Origin: a bacterium
Lineage (GTDB): Bacteria; Vulcanimicrobiota; Xenobia; Xenobiales; JADMJV01
Length of the DNA: 64,000 bases
NCBI GenBank assembly: GCA_018780265.1
Contig: JADMJV010000017.1
Coordinates: 1-64,000, forward strand
Direction: 5' to 3'
Shown in pieces: positions 51,213 through 58,775 of this stretch; position 1 is the first letter of the stretch, and each line of letters begins with the position of its first letter. The notes below the pieces were generated by a model, which was given only the letters and a program-made list of their open reading frames with translations, was not told where the DNA came from and made no database searches. Position numbers and translations under genes: made by a program.

Positions 51213-51841
51213 ACACAGAGGCTCTGGCCGTTGTGCTGCGGGCCCAACCCGAGCAGCAGGTTGGCTGCCTTGCCTACCCACTGATCGGGAGTGGGAAAAA
51301 ACTTGGCCCCGGCCCCCAAGGCCTGTTTCAGCATATCGGTTTGCAGCGTGCCCGGGTCGACAGAAACCGCCGCCATCGTCTTGGGCAGTTCCTGAGCCAG
51401 GGTTTTCACCATCCCTTCCACGGCCCACTTGGACGTGCAATAGGCACTCATACGGGGGGTGGTGGAACGACCATATCCCGAACTGATGCCTACCAGCACT
51501 CCGCGGGCCGGTCCCAACATAGCCGGTATGGCCGCTCGAAACAGGTAAAACATCCCCTTGACATTGACGTCAATGAGCCGGGAGAACTCGGTGGGCTCCA
51601 ACTGCCACAGCGGCCGCGGCGGCACTACCAGAGCGGCGTTGGCAACGACCAGGTCAGGGGGGCCGTGGCGCTCGACAGTGGCGGCCATCCAGGCGCTGAC
51701 CTGGGCGAAGTCGGCCGCATCTACCCGCTCGGCTCCGTCCGATGCCGAGGAAAAGCCAAAAACCTGGTGACCCAGTCCGCTCAGGTGCTCGCTCAGGGCT
51801 GCTCCCAGGCCGCGCCGATGACCACTAAGGATGACTCTCAT
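51209..51841 (-). CDS. Short-chain dehydrogenase/reductase (SDR)
   Basis: A 210-residue SDR. The cofactor loop reads LSGHRRGLGAAL (variant of TGxxxGxG), followed by NAALV (NNAG equivalent), SSGYG and the active-site YCTSK (Y-x3-K). Slightly shorter than typical classical SDRs (about 250). Substrate and NAD/NADP preference unknown. Overlaps the DHH gene by 17 nt and is probably co-transcribed with it. Confidence 0.9.
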   Translation of the reverse strand: MRVILSGHRRGLGAALSEHLSGLGHQVFGFSSASDGAERVDAADFAQVSAWMAATVERHGPPDLVVANAALVVPPRPLWQLEPTEFSRLIDVNVKGMFYLFRAAIPAMLGPARGVLVGISSGYGRSTTPRMSAYCTSKWAVEGMVKTLAQELPKTMAAVSVDPGTLQTDMLKQALGAGAKFFPTPDQWVGKAANLLLGLGPQHNGQSLCV

Positions 51842-52787
51842 GCTGTGTCTCCAAAAACAACTCCCACTGATCGGGTGAAAGCACTGCGCCTGCAGATCCC
51901 GGATGCCCTTTTACCGTCAGACCCCGTTGCTGGAGGAGCTGAATGGCATGAAGTGGCGCTTTGCTGCGGGCCGATAGCTGCACTACCGGGCGATCGGTGC
52001 GCCGGTTAGCCACCAACACGATATAGGCAGGCAGCTTGGTGCGCCAAATTTGAGCAACAATGGACTGCACCGGACAATCGCTGGCAAACTGAACCACCGC
52101 CAAATTCCCAAAAAACTGTGGGTGGGCGGACCGGGCGTGGTTGAGCCTGCGCCGCACTCGGTCCTGACATTCGCGCAAGTAGACCACGCCAGGGTGGTTG
52201 GAACTCAACAGGGAGTGCGGATCACCATGCTCTAGCAGGGCATCGATGGCCGGTCGACAATCGCCTTCGGCCCGATGGGCGCTGTTGATCAGCGAGGTTA
52301 ACTTACGCATCTTGGGCAGACCCCACTGCTTGAGAGAGCCTTGCAGGAGTGGAAAATCCGCCTTGTCCCCCAAATCACTGAGAGCACCTGCGGCGGCGAT
52401 CCAGGCGTGGGGAGATTGTTCACCAAAGTAAAGCCAGTGGGTGAGCAAAGAGGTGCAGGCAGGCGGTTTCCAGTCGTGGGTATTGAGCATTAAGCAGCTC
52501 GGAAGCCGATCGGGAGGGGGATGGTGATCGATCACCACGGTGGGCGAACTCCAGGAAAAACCCTCTTGTGGGCAACTGAGGTCGAGTAGATAGACCACGG
52601 CCGGATCAGACTCAAGCGCAGGAAGCATTTGTCGCGAAGGGGCCACCAGCAAATCGCCCTGAGTGGCCAACTTCCAAAGAGCTGCGGAGCAGAGTCCATC
52701 GGCATCAAAATCGTGGACCGCCAGGGCCGGTCCCGGATGCTCGGCGCCAAACCGCTGCAATTGTTGGCGCCAATGCTCTATGGCCAT
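51825..52787 (-). CDS. DHH-family phosphoesterase
   Basis: A 320-residue DHH/DHHA1 protein: HDFDADGLCSAAL (motif I), VVIDHHPPPDRLP (motif III, the DHH), and the C-terminal DHHA1 GHPGSAGAVLS. Related enzymes are RecJ-type exonucleases, oligoribonucleases and cyclic-dinucleotide phosphodiesterases. Which one cannot be told. The ATG at 52787 is preferred because it overlaps the upstream gene by 10 nt. Operon with the SDR. Confidence 0.88.
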   Translation of the reverse strand: MAIEHWRQQLQRFGAEHPGPALAVHDFDADGLCSAALWKLATQGDLLVAPSRQMLPALESDPAVVYLLDLSCPQEGFSWSSPTVVIDHHPPPDRLPSCLMLNTHDWKPPACTSLLTHWLYFGEQSPHAWIAAAGALSDLGDKADFPLLQGSLKQWGLPKMRKLTSLINSAHRAEGDCRPAIDALLEHGDPHSLLSSNHPGVVYLRECQDRVRRRLNHARSAHPQFFGNLAVVQFASDCPVQSIVAQIWRTKLPAYIVLVANRRTDRPVVQLSARSKAPLHAIQLLQQRGLTVKGHPGSAGAVLSPDQWELFLETQHESHP

Positions 52788-54007
52788 AACTTCTGGAAAT
52801 CGCCGGGCGTCAAGGAACCGGCCGCCTTCACTTTCCACAACGAACCCTGTTGGCTGGAAAGGTACAGTTGATTGCCAAAGCGGTCGGTGCTCAGTCCCGA
52901 GGGAGATTCGTTGATCAGAGCGGGCGGCAGGTCGCCCAGCAATTCCCAGGTCTGGCTGCTGTCGATGAAGCGATAGAGGCGGGCCCGATCATGGACAAAG
53001 ACCGCCCAACCCAGCGGATCCATGGCTAATCCCAGCGGCGACCCCATACCCAGTTGAGCAGGCGGTCGGAAGCGTGTGCGATGCCAACTGCCCAAGGTTC
53101 CCGCACTCTCCAATTGTGCAACCGGATAAGCAGCTCGAGCCGCCGGACAGATCAACTTGCGCAGGCATTGGTAATCCTGGTCAGCCACCCAGACCAAAGT
53201 CATGGCAGGGTCGCAGACAGCCCCTCCGGGCCGCCCCAACGGGGGATTGGTGGGACGAGCGCGGGTCCAACTACCGCCGCGCCAAACCCACACGCCCGCA
53301 TTGGCGGCATCGGCCACGACCAGGTCGGCCCCAAACCAGTCCGAGGCAAGTCCGGTAAAACGAGAAGGCGAGAGCCAGTTGTCGGGCACGGCCACGGGCA
53401 ACGCCAGCGGGCCTCCCCAAGTCGCCGGCGTGGGGAGTTTTTCCAGGAACGGCACAGGTGCCAGACTGTCACCCCCACGCCACAGTAAATTACTGCCGGG
53501 CCGACCGGCCAGGGCGCCCCCCAACCGTGCGTCGCCAACCGGACCCAGGTTGGTGGCGGTGTTGGTCTGATCGTCCCAGCTCATGAGGTCGGCTCCGTGA
53601 ATCCAGGTGACCTTGTGAATAAATGCATCGCTGGCGACACCGCTAAAGCGTGCCGGATTTGGCATCAGACAATAGCTGCGAGCGAGGGCCCCGCTGGGCG
53701 CCCTCGCCTCCACCGAAACCAGAGATAAGCCGACCTCGTAGGGACTGACACTCAATGTGGTGGTAAACCCCTGGCACGGGTCCCGTTCCTGACGCACTCC
53801 CGACACCAACTCGGTGGGCGCTACCGTGCGCGCTTCTTCCAGCCGACGCTGGGCCAGCACAGTTGCCCGCGAGTAGTCGAGAGCGCGCCGCGCGTGGCGC
53901 TGACCCGAAGCGAAAAGGGACATCAAGTAAAGTGCAACCAGCAGCAAAAGCAGCAGCGAGACTTGAACTTCCAGCAAAGACAGGCCGCTGACCCCACGCG
54001 ATCTCAT
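52778..54007 (-). CDS. Prepilin-type protein fused to a propeller-like domain
   Basis: A 409-residue protein. N-terminus MRSRGVSGLSLLEVQVSLLL is a class III signal with Gly before the cleavage site and Glu +5, followed by a hydrophobic helix. Residues about 140-405 contain repeated WVW/VADAANAGVWVW, VWVADQDYQCLR, AMDPLGWAVFVHDRARLY and RFGNQLYLSSQQGSLW segments like the strands of a beta-propeller (NHL/kelch style). Such a large domain on a pilin suggests a tip-located or surface-exposed pseudopilin. Located away from the pilin operon at 407-3907. Confidence 0.7.
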   Translation of the reverse strand: MRSRGVSGLSLLEVQVSLLLLLLVALYLMSLFASGQRHARRALDYSRATVLAQRRLEEARTVAPTELVSGVRQERDPCQGFTTTLSVSPYEVGLSLVSVEARAPSGALARSYCLMPNPARFSGVASDAFIHKVTWIHGADLMSWDDQTNTATNLGPVGDARLGGALAGRPGSNLLWRGGDSLAPVPFLEKLPTPATWGGPLALPVAVPDNWLSPSRFTGLASDWFGADLVVADAANAGVWVWRGGSWTRARPTNPPLGRPGGAVCDPAMTLVWVADQDYQCLRKLICPAARAAYPVAQLESAGTLGSWHRTRFRPPAQLGMGSPLGLAMDPLGWAVFVHDRARLYRFIDSSQTWELLGDLPPALINESPSGLSTDRFGNQLYLSSQQGSLWKVKAAGSLTPGDFQKLWP

Positions 54008-54330
54008 GGGAGAGTGGTTGCAGCGCCCCCCGGGGAAATCCTTTTCTCAAGTTGACATGAAGGGCATATGGGAATCATTGTTGAAACACTCTCAATAACA
54101 AGGATTAACCAGTCACCTGCCGAATTCCGTCTCCGTTGGAGGTAGTCCCCTTTGTTTCACTCCCTTGAACGACAAAGCCACCCGGTCCCACAACGTTACT
54201 CCACGAACGAAAAAAAGCTTACCATCAGCCTGGTCGAGGCCCATGATTGGATGGGACCCGAAAGTCGGTCTGATTCGAGTCAGGCTCCATCCGAGTTGGA
54301 AGCGACTGGCTCAAACCTCAGCGTTCGCGC
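54008..54330. other. Intergenic stretch, no gene supported
   Basis: About 320 bases between the divergent prepilin gene and the end of the response regulator gene. Small open frames here have no good start and overlap the regulator's end. The first 100 bases are AT-rich (TTGTTATTGAG, CATATG) and probably hold the prepilin promoter. Confidence 0.5.
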
Positions 54331-55047
54331 CTAGGCTACGCGCGGTAAACACAACCGATAGCCCACTCCTGGCTCGGTCTTGATGTAGTTGCGTTTTCCG
54401 TCCGGTGAATTCAGTTTCCGCCGTAAATTGCAGACATTGACGCGCAAAACGTGGGAATCCTCCAGGTAGCCTTCGCCCCACACCTCCTTCAGGAGTTGCC
54501 TATGGGTCAGAACCCGCTCTTGATTGCGCATAAATGCCAACAACAGAGAAAACTCATTGGGGGTCAGGGAGACCTCGCGCCCGGCCAGCGAAACCAGGCG
54601 CCGTTCCATATCCAATTCCAGATCGCCACAAGTAAGCAATGTAGGCGCGTGAAGCGACTTGCTGCGCCGCAATGCAGCTCGAACCCGGGCCAGCAACTCA
54701 TCGACCGAGAAGGGCTTGGTGAGATAGTCGTCGGCCCCCAGGTCAAGGGCTTCGATCTTGGTCGATTCCGCCCCCTGAACCGACAAAACAATCACCGGGG
54801 TGGAGTGCTCCTGACGCAGGCGTCGCAGCAATTCGATGCCACTTCCGTCGGGCAAGCCCAAATCGAGCAAGAGCAGGTCGGGCACATGGCGACTCAAATG
54901 CCGGACCGCCTCCTGGCACGTTTCCGCCTCGCTGACGTCGTAGTTGTGAGCAGACAAGGAGACTTTCAACAAGTGACGGATTGGCCAATCATCCTCCACT
55001 ACCAGGACGTTCGCACCACGACTGCGTTCTTGGGTCATCAAGTTCAT
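54331..55047 (-). CDS. OmpR-family response regulator (KdpE-like), orphan
   Basis: A 238-residue two-domain regulator. Receiver: VLVVEDDWPIRHLL (acidic pair), LLLLDLGLPDGSG (phospho-Asp), VIVLSVQ and DDYLTKPF (Lys). The winged-helix domain has LTPNEFSLLLAFMRNQ, RVLTHRQLLKEVWG, VNVCNLRRKLNS and IKTEPGVGYRL, most like KdpE. No histidine kinase gene is adjacent. Its likely partner is unknown. ATG start at 55047. Confidence 0.93.
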   Translation of the reverse strand: MNLMTQERSRGANVLVVEDDWPIRHLLKVSLSAHNYDVSEAETCQEAVRHLSRHVPDLLLLDLGLPDGSGIELLRRLRQEHSTPVIVLSVQGAESTKIEALDLGADDYLTKPFSVDELLARVRAALRRSKSLHAPTLLTCGDLELDMERRLVSLAGREVSLTPNEFSLLLAFMRNQERVLTHRQLLKEVWGEGYLEDSHVLRVNVCNLRRKLNSPDGKRNYIKTEPGVGYRLCLPRVA

Positions 55048-55115
55048 TTCGCCACCCTTCTACCACACCCCCCGAGATTTTCTCAAGGATCCTGGAGGAC
55101 ACAAGTAGAATCCCC

Positions 55116-55424
55116 ATGGCTATGGAAATTTCGCGACTCCCCTCCACTGCTCCCGCACAGCCTCAACAAAAGGCTCCACAGTCCCCTCAACCCGACCCGC
55201 CCAAAGACCAATTTCAGCCTACGCCACCGGATGCTCCCAAGCCCAAAGTCGGAGCCAGGGTGTTTGCCACCGTGTCCGTGACTGGCTCAGCAGGGATGTT
55301 TATCGGCGCCAAATTGGGTGCCAGCTGGGGTAATCCGGCACTGGGATTCCTGGTCGGCACTCTGGTCGGCGGCGGGGTAGGTCTGGCACTGGCCAACTTC
55401 GCTTACTCGGACCCCAAGTCATAG
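55116..55424 (+). CDS. Small glycine-zipper protein
   Basis: A 102-residue protein: a Pro/Gln/Lys-rich N-terminus (residues 8-48), then two Gly-rich hydrophobic segments (SAGMFIGAKLGASWGN, LVGTLVGGGVGLALANFAY). The overall plan resembles a short version of the two genes at 23846 and 24562, but homology is uncertain. Ribosome site GGAGG lies 17 nt before the ATG at 55116, so a start two codons later is possible. Function unknown. Confidence 0.55.
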   Translation: MAMEISRLPSTAPAQPQQKAPQSPQPDPPKDQFQPTPPDAPKPKVGARVFATVSVTGSAGMFIGAKLGASWGNPALGFLVGTLVGGGVGLALANFAYSDPKS

Positions 55425-55453
55425 TAGCGAATCAGGCCAGCCTGTGCGAACTG

Positions 55454-56125
55454 GTGCTGGTTCGTCACGCACAGCCAGATTGGGAGCCTCTGGGCCGGGC
55501 TTGCGATGACCCGCTGCTGACGGCCTATGGCCACCAGCAGGCTGAAGCTCTGGCCCAATGGCTGGCCCCGCAGAGTTTTGACGGATTTTTCGTCAGTCCC
55601 ACCCGGCGCACTCTGCAAACCAGCCAACCCGTGTCCCAATTCTGGAATCGGCAGGCGACCGTTTTGCCCTGGTTGGAAGAAATTCGTACCCCACACCTGG
55701 ATGGCACACCCGAAGACGAAGTCAAAGCCTTCATCGCTTCGGCCCGCAACCGCCCTTTACAGGATTGGTGGACCGGCCTTCCCGGGGGAGAATCTTTTCA
55801 CGATTTCCACCAGCGAGTGACCTCCGGCCTGGATGCTTTTCTCAGCGAAGTGGTGCAAGGCGTTCGCCACAACGAACTCTGGCAATTCCCATCGCAACCG
55901 CGCAGACACCTGCTGGTGGCCCACCTGGGCACTATCTCTGTACTGCTCTCCCATTTGCTGCAAATTCCCCCGGTGCCCTGGGAATGGGAGCGATTTCCCT
56001 TGAGTTGGGCAGGGACATGCGTGGTCCGCACTAATCCTGTGGCCGACGGACATATTTGGGCGTTGCAGCATTTTAATCAGGTCCATCATCTGGAGCATCT
56101 GGCATGGACATCGGCACCTTCCTAA
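55454..56125 (+). CDS. Histidine phosphatase superfamily protein
   Basis: A 223-residue phosphoglycerate mutase-like enzyme: LVRHAQP at the very start (catalytic His), SPTRRTLQTSQP, and second His in LLVAHLGTISVLL. GTG start so that the motif is at residues 2-7. Substrate unknown; the class is mostly phosphatases. It overlaps FUN14 by 22 nt. Confidence 0.88.
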   Translation: MLVRHAQPDWEPLGRACDDPLLTAYGHQQAEALAQWLAPQSFDGFFVSPTRRTLQTSQPVSQFWNRQATVLPWLEEIRTPHLDGTPEDEVKAFIASARNRPLQDWWTGLPGGESFHDFHQRVTSGLDAFLSEVVQGVRHNELWQFPSQPRRHLLVAHLGTISVLLSHLLQIPPVPWEWERFPLSWAGTCVVRTNPVADGHIWALQHFNQVHHLEHLAWTSAPS

Positions 56126-56415
56126 GTCAGGCCACCCTGGCTCAACTGGGTGGTGGAACCCTGGCGGGTATTGCCGTGGGCTACGCCGCCAAACGGGCAG
56201 CCAAAATCGCTCTGCTCATGGTTGGATTGATTCTGATTGGCCTCTACCTGTTAGCCCAGCACGGCCTGGTGACGGTGCACTGGCAGGCGGTCAGTCAAGA
56301 ACTGGAGCAGGGAAGCCGGGGCGCGGGTCAGTGGCTGTCGACCATGATCAAAGAACTCAGCCCCAGTTTGGTGGGCCTGGCCGGAGGATTTGTGATCGGC
56401 CTGAAAATCCGCTAG
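56104..56415 (+). CDS. FUN14-family membrane protein
   Basis: A 103-residue protein with the family core QLGGGTLAGIAVGYAAKRAAKIALLMVG, two or three hydrophobic segments and a final GGFVIGLKIR. FUN14 proteins are small membrane proteins of unclear role in bacteria. Co-transcribed with the histidine phosphatase (22-nt overlap). Overlaps the convergent nuclease gene by 4 nt. Confidence 0.85.
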   Translation: MDIGTFLSQATLAQLGGGTLAGIAVGYAAKRAAKIALLMVGLILIGLYLLAQHGLVTVHWQAVSQELEQGSRGAGQWLSTMIKELSPSLVGLAGGFVIGLKIR

Positions 56416-57233
56416 CCGGGTCGTTCCGGCAACTCGAAGTCAGCGCTCAGCAAATAATGGTCTGAAGCCAGATCGGTATGGCGGCCCTGAGAATGGACCT
56501 GGCTCCCTTGAAACCGGGCCGACTGCTGATCCGGAAAGAGAATGTGGTCAAATTGGTGGCCCCGCTCCTGACCCGGCACCAGCCAGGTCAACTGGTCCTC
56601 CCGCTGCTTACCCTCCAGGCTATCCTTGAGTTGAGGTCCACGCCCATCGCCTTTCGCCAACATCTGCACCGACTTGTTATAGGTGTTGTCGTTCATATCG
56701 CCGCTGACCACGAAGAGTCGCTTGGGAAATGGGGCCATATCCTTGAGCACAATGCTACGCGCCGCCCGAGCTTCATCGATGCGCTGGTATTCCGTGGAAG
56801 ACTCGCCCAGGCGCGCCTTGCCGTGGGTGTTGTAGATGGTGACCGTCTGGTCGTTGACCTGGATGTCGGTGCGCAAAAAATCACGGGTAAAATGGGTGTT
56901 ACCCCGGCCGTCCCCTCGGGGAATCTGGTCGGCCCGGTGGGTGACCACCTGGCTGATGGGATACTTGGAAATTACCGCCAGACTGAGGCCGCTGCGATCG
57001 TTGCCGGGCACGAAAGCAACGTGACCGTAGGCTCCGTCCAGGCGTTGCTCCACAAATTGCTCCAGCAGTTTCTTACTGCCCACCTCCTGCAAGGCGACAA
57101 TGTCGCAGTCGGCCTCCTTGAGGGTCTGGGCCAGGGCTTTTAGCTCGGCGAGGCTCTTGGGCTGGCGGATGCCCGCGCCCTGACCCGGGGCGATGAAATC
57201 CTTGACGTTGTAGGAGCCCACACGAATTCGCAC
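56412..57233 (-). CDS. Endonuclease/exonuclease/phosphatase (EEP) family protein
   Basis: A 273-residue EEP-fold enzyme. Visible: VGSYNVKDF at the start (Asn), DIVALQEVGS (Glu), TIYNTHGKA (His), VSGDMNDNTYN (GDFN variant) and the terminal LASDHYLLSADF (Asp-His). No signal peptide. Members are nucleases, phosphatases or phosphodiesterases; target unknown. GTG start at 57233. Confidence 0.88.
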   Translation of the reverse strand: MRIRVGSYNVKDFIAPGQGAGIRQPKSLAELKALAQTLKEADCDIVALQEVGSKKLLEQFVEQRLDGAYGHVAFVPGNDRSGLSLAVISKYPISQVVTHRADQIPRGDGRGNTHFTRDFLRTDIQVNDQTVTIYNTHGKARLGESSTEYQRIDEARAARSIVLKDMAPFPKRLFVVSGDMNDNTYNKSVQMLAKGDGRGPQLKDSLEGKQREDQLTWLVPGQERGHQFDHILFPDQQSARFQGSQVHSQGRHTDLASDHYLLSADFELPERPG

Positions 57234-57258
57234 CTGGCTAAATTCGGTCCCGGGCCGG

Positions 57259-57972
57259 CTAATCCTGGGCGGCCCGGAAGCGGCTGGCCACCTCTTCCCA
57301 TTGAATCACCTTCCAAAAGGCATCCACATAGTCTTTGCGGAGGTTCTGATACTTGAGGTAGTAGGCGTGCTCCCAGACATCCAGGCCCAACAGAGGAATT
57401 TCTCCATCGGCCACAGGGCAGTCTTGATTGGCTGTGGAGCGCACCACCAGCGCCCCCCCCTTGTCGACCACCAGCCAGGCCCACCCGCTACCAAAGCGAG
57501 ACATGGCTGCGTCACTAAATCGCTGCTGAAATGCTTGCCACGAGCCAAACGCGTCCTCAATGGCTCCCTTCAAGTCGCCGGGCGGTTTGGCGTTGCCGGG
57601 TGGCCCTATGACCTTCCAAAAAAAGCTATGGTTCCAATGGCCGCCCGCCATGTTGCGCACGGAAATCTGCAAAGAAACGGGCAAGTCCGGGATGGCCTTC
57701 AACAACTGATCCAGCGTCCAATTGCTCCAGCGACCGGGGTTTTTGGCCAGAGCCTCATTGAGGCCTTTGACATAGGCGGCATGATGCTTGTCGTGATGAA
57801 TCTGCATGGTGGTGGCATCGATCACCGGTTCCAACGCGTGGAACGCATAGCCCAGGTCGGGCACCGCAAAAGCGGGGGCTGCGGCGGCTTCGGCCAGCGA
57901 GGGCAAAATGCTGGCCAGGCCCAAGGCCGCCAGCGCCTGTAGAAAACTTCGACGTCGAATGTGACAGTGCAT
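57259..57972 (-). CDS. Exported Fe/Mn superoxide dismutase (Tat-type signal)
   Basis: A 237-residue Fe/Mn-SOD with an RRRSFLQALAALGLASIL leader, a twin-arginine signal ending near AEAAAAPAFAV. Metal ligands are all visible: His in MQIHHDKHHAAYV, His in GGHWNHSFFW, Asp and His in LGLDVWEHAYYL. ATG at 57972, with AGGAGG 7 nt before it. Dismutes superoxide, and the signal implies the periplasm. Twelve-to-30-residue leaders of this sort are less common for SODs. Confidence 0.92.
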   Translation of the reverse strand: MHCHIRRRSFLQALAALGLASILPSLAEAAAAPAFAVPDLGYAFHALEPVIDATTMQIHHDKHHAAYVKGLNEALAKNPGRWSNWTLDQLLKAIPDLPVSLQISVRNMAGGHWNHSFFWKVIGPPGNAKPPGDLKGAIEDAFGSWQAFQQRFSDAAMSRFGSGWAWLVVDKGGALVVRSTANQDCPVADGEIPLLGLDVWEHAYYLKYQNLRKDYVDAFWKVIQWEEVASRFRAAQD

Positions 57973-58109
57973 GCAAATGCCTCCTGCCTCCGGGTTGTAC
58001 CAAACCGGCTGAGCCTCCTTTAAGGGCCCGTCCCGGAATAAGTTGGTCACTCCGGTCGTCGAGGCGCCCCCAAGGAAGGCCGCCCGCTGCCAGTCGCGAA
58101 TCCTGCCGG

Positions 58110-58775
58110 GTGGAGTGGTTTGGCCTCAGTCATCTTTTGGGTCTGGCAGGGATCTGCCTCAGTTGCCTGCTGGTGGCTCGCCTGGGGCGAAGCAACTCCA
58201 TTTGGTGCGCTCGTCTCGACCGTTTTCTGCGGGCCAATCTTCTCACCTATATCGCAATCGCCTACGCCTGGCGCTGGTCATCGCTTTCTTTGGCCACCTG
58301 CCTGCCTCTACACCTGTGTGACTTTATCCTGATCGGGGCAGTCTATGCCGTTTCGGGAAATCGCAGCCAACGGGTCTTTGAATGCCTCTATCTGTGGTCG
58401 TGGACCGGCAGCGTCTGGGCACTGATCACGCCTGATCTGAGTCACGATTTCCCCCACTATCGGTACTTTGAATTCTTCTGGGGTCACGGATTGATATTCG
58501 TGGTGCTGGCCCATCTGGAGAGCGGTCAGGGCTACCGTCTCCTCGCCGGTTCTTGGAAAGGGGCGACCTGGGGCCTGCTGCTTTGGACCCTGCTGGTGGG
58601 CGCGCTTGACGTAACCTTTGGCTGGAACTACGGATACCTGCTCTATAAGCCTCCGGCCGGTTCTCCCCTTGACTATTTCGGCCCCTGGCCCATCTACATC
58701 CTGGTAGCCAACCTGGCGTCCGTGCTCTTTTTCCGTCTGATCTGCCGACTGCGCACCACTCCGGCTCAACCCTGA
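58110..58775 (+). CDS. YwaF/TIGR02206-like membrane protein
   Basis: A 221-residue membrane protein with six hydrophobic segments and the family cores SLATCLPLHLCDF near residue 65, FPHYRYFEFFWGHG near residue 120 and DVTFGWNYGYLLYKPP near 180. Function of the family is unknown. GTG start at 58110. Overlaps the convergent kinase gene by 10 nt. Confidence 0.82.
   Translation: MEWFGLSHLLGLAGICLSCLLVARLGRSNSIWCARLDRFLRANLLTYIAIAYAWRWSSLSLATCLPLHLCDFILIGAVYAVSGNRSQRVFECLYLWSWTGSVWALITPDLSHDFPHYRYFEFFWGHGLIFVVLAHLESGQGYRLLAGSWKGATWGLLLWTLLVGALDVTFGWNYGYLLYKPPAGSPLDYFGPWPIYILVANLASVLFFRLICRLRTTPAQP

Noticed and set aside
54152..54383. Short plus-strand frames over the end of the response regulator
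   Set aside because: They overlap the regulator's coding end, lack a ribosome site and show no family pattern.
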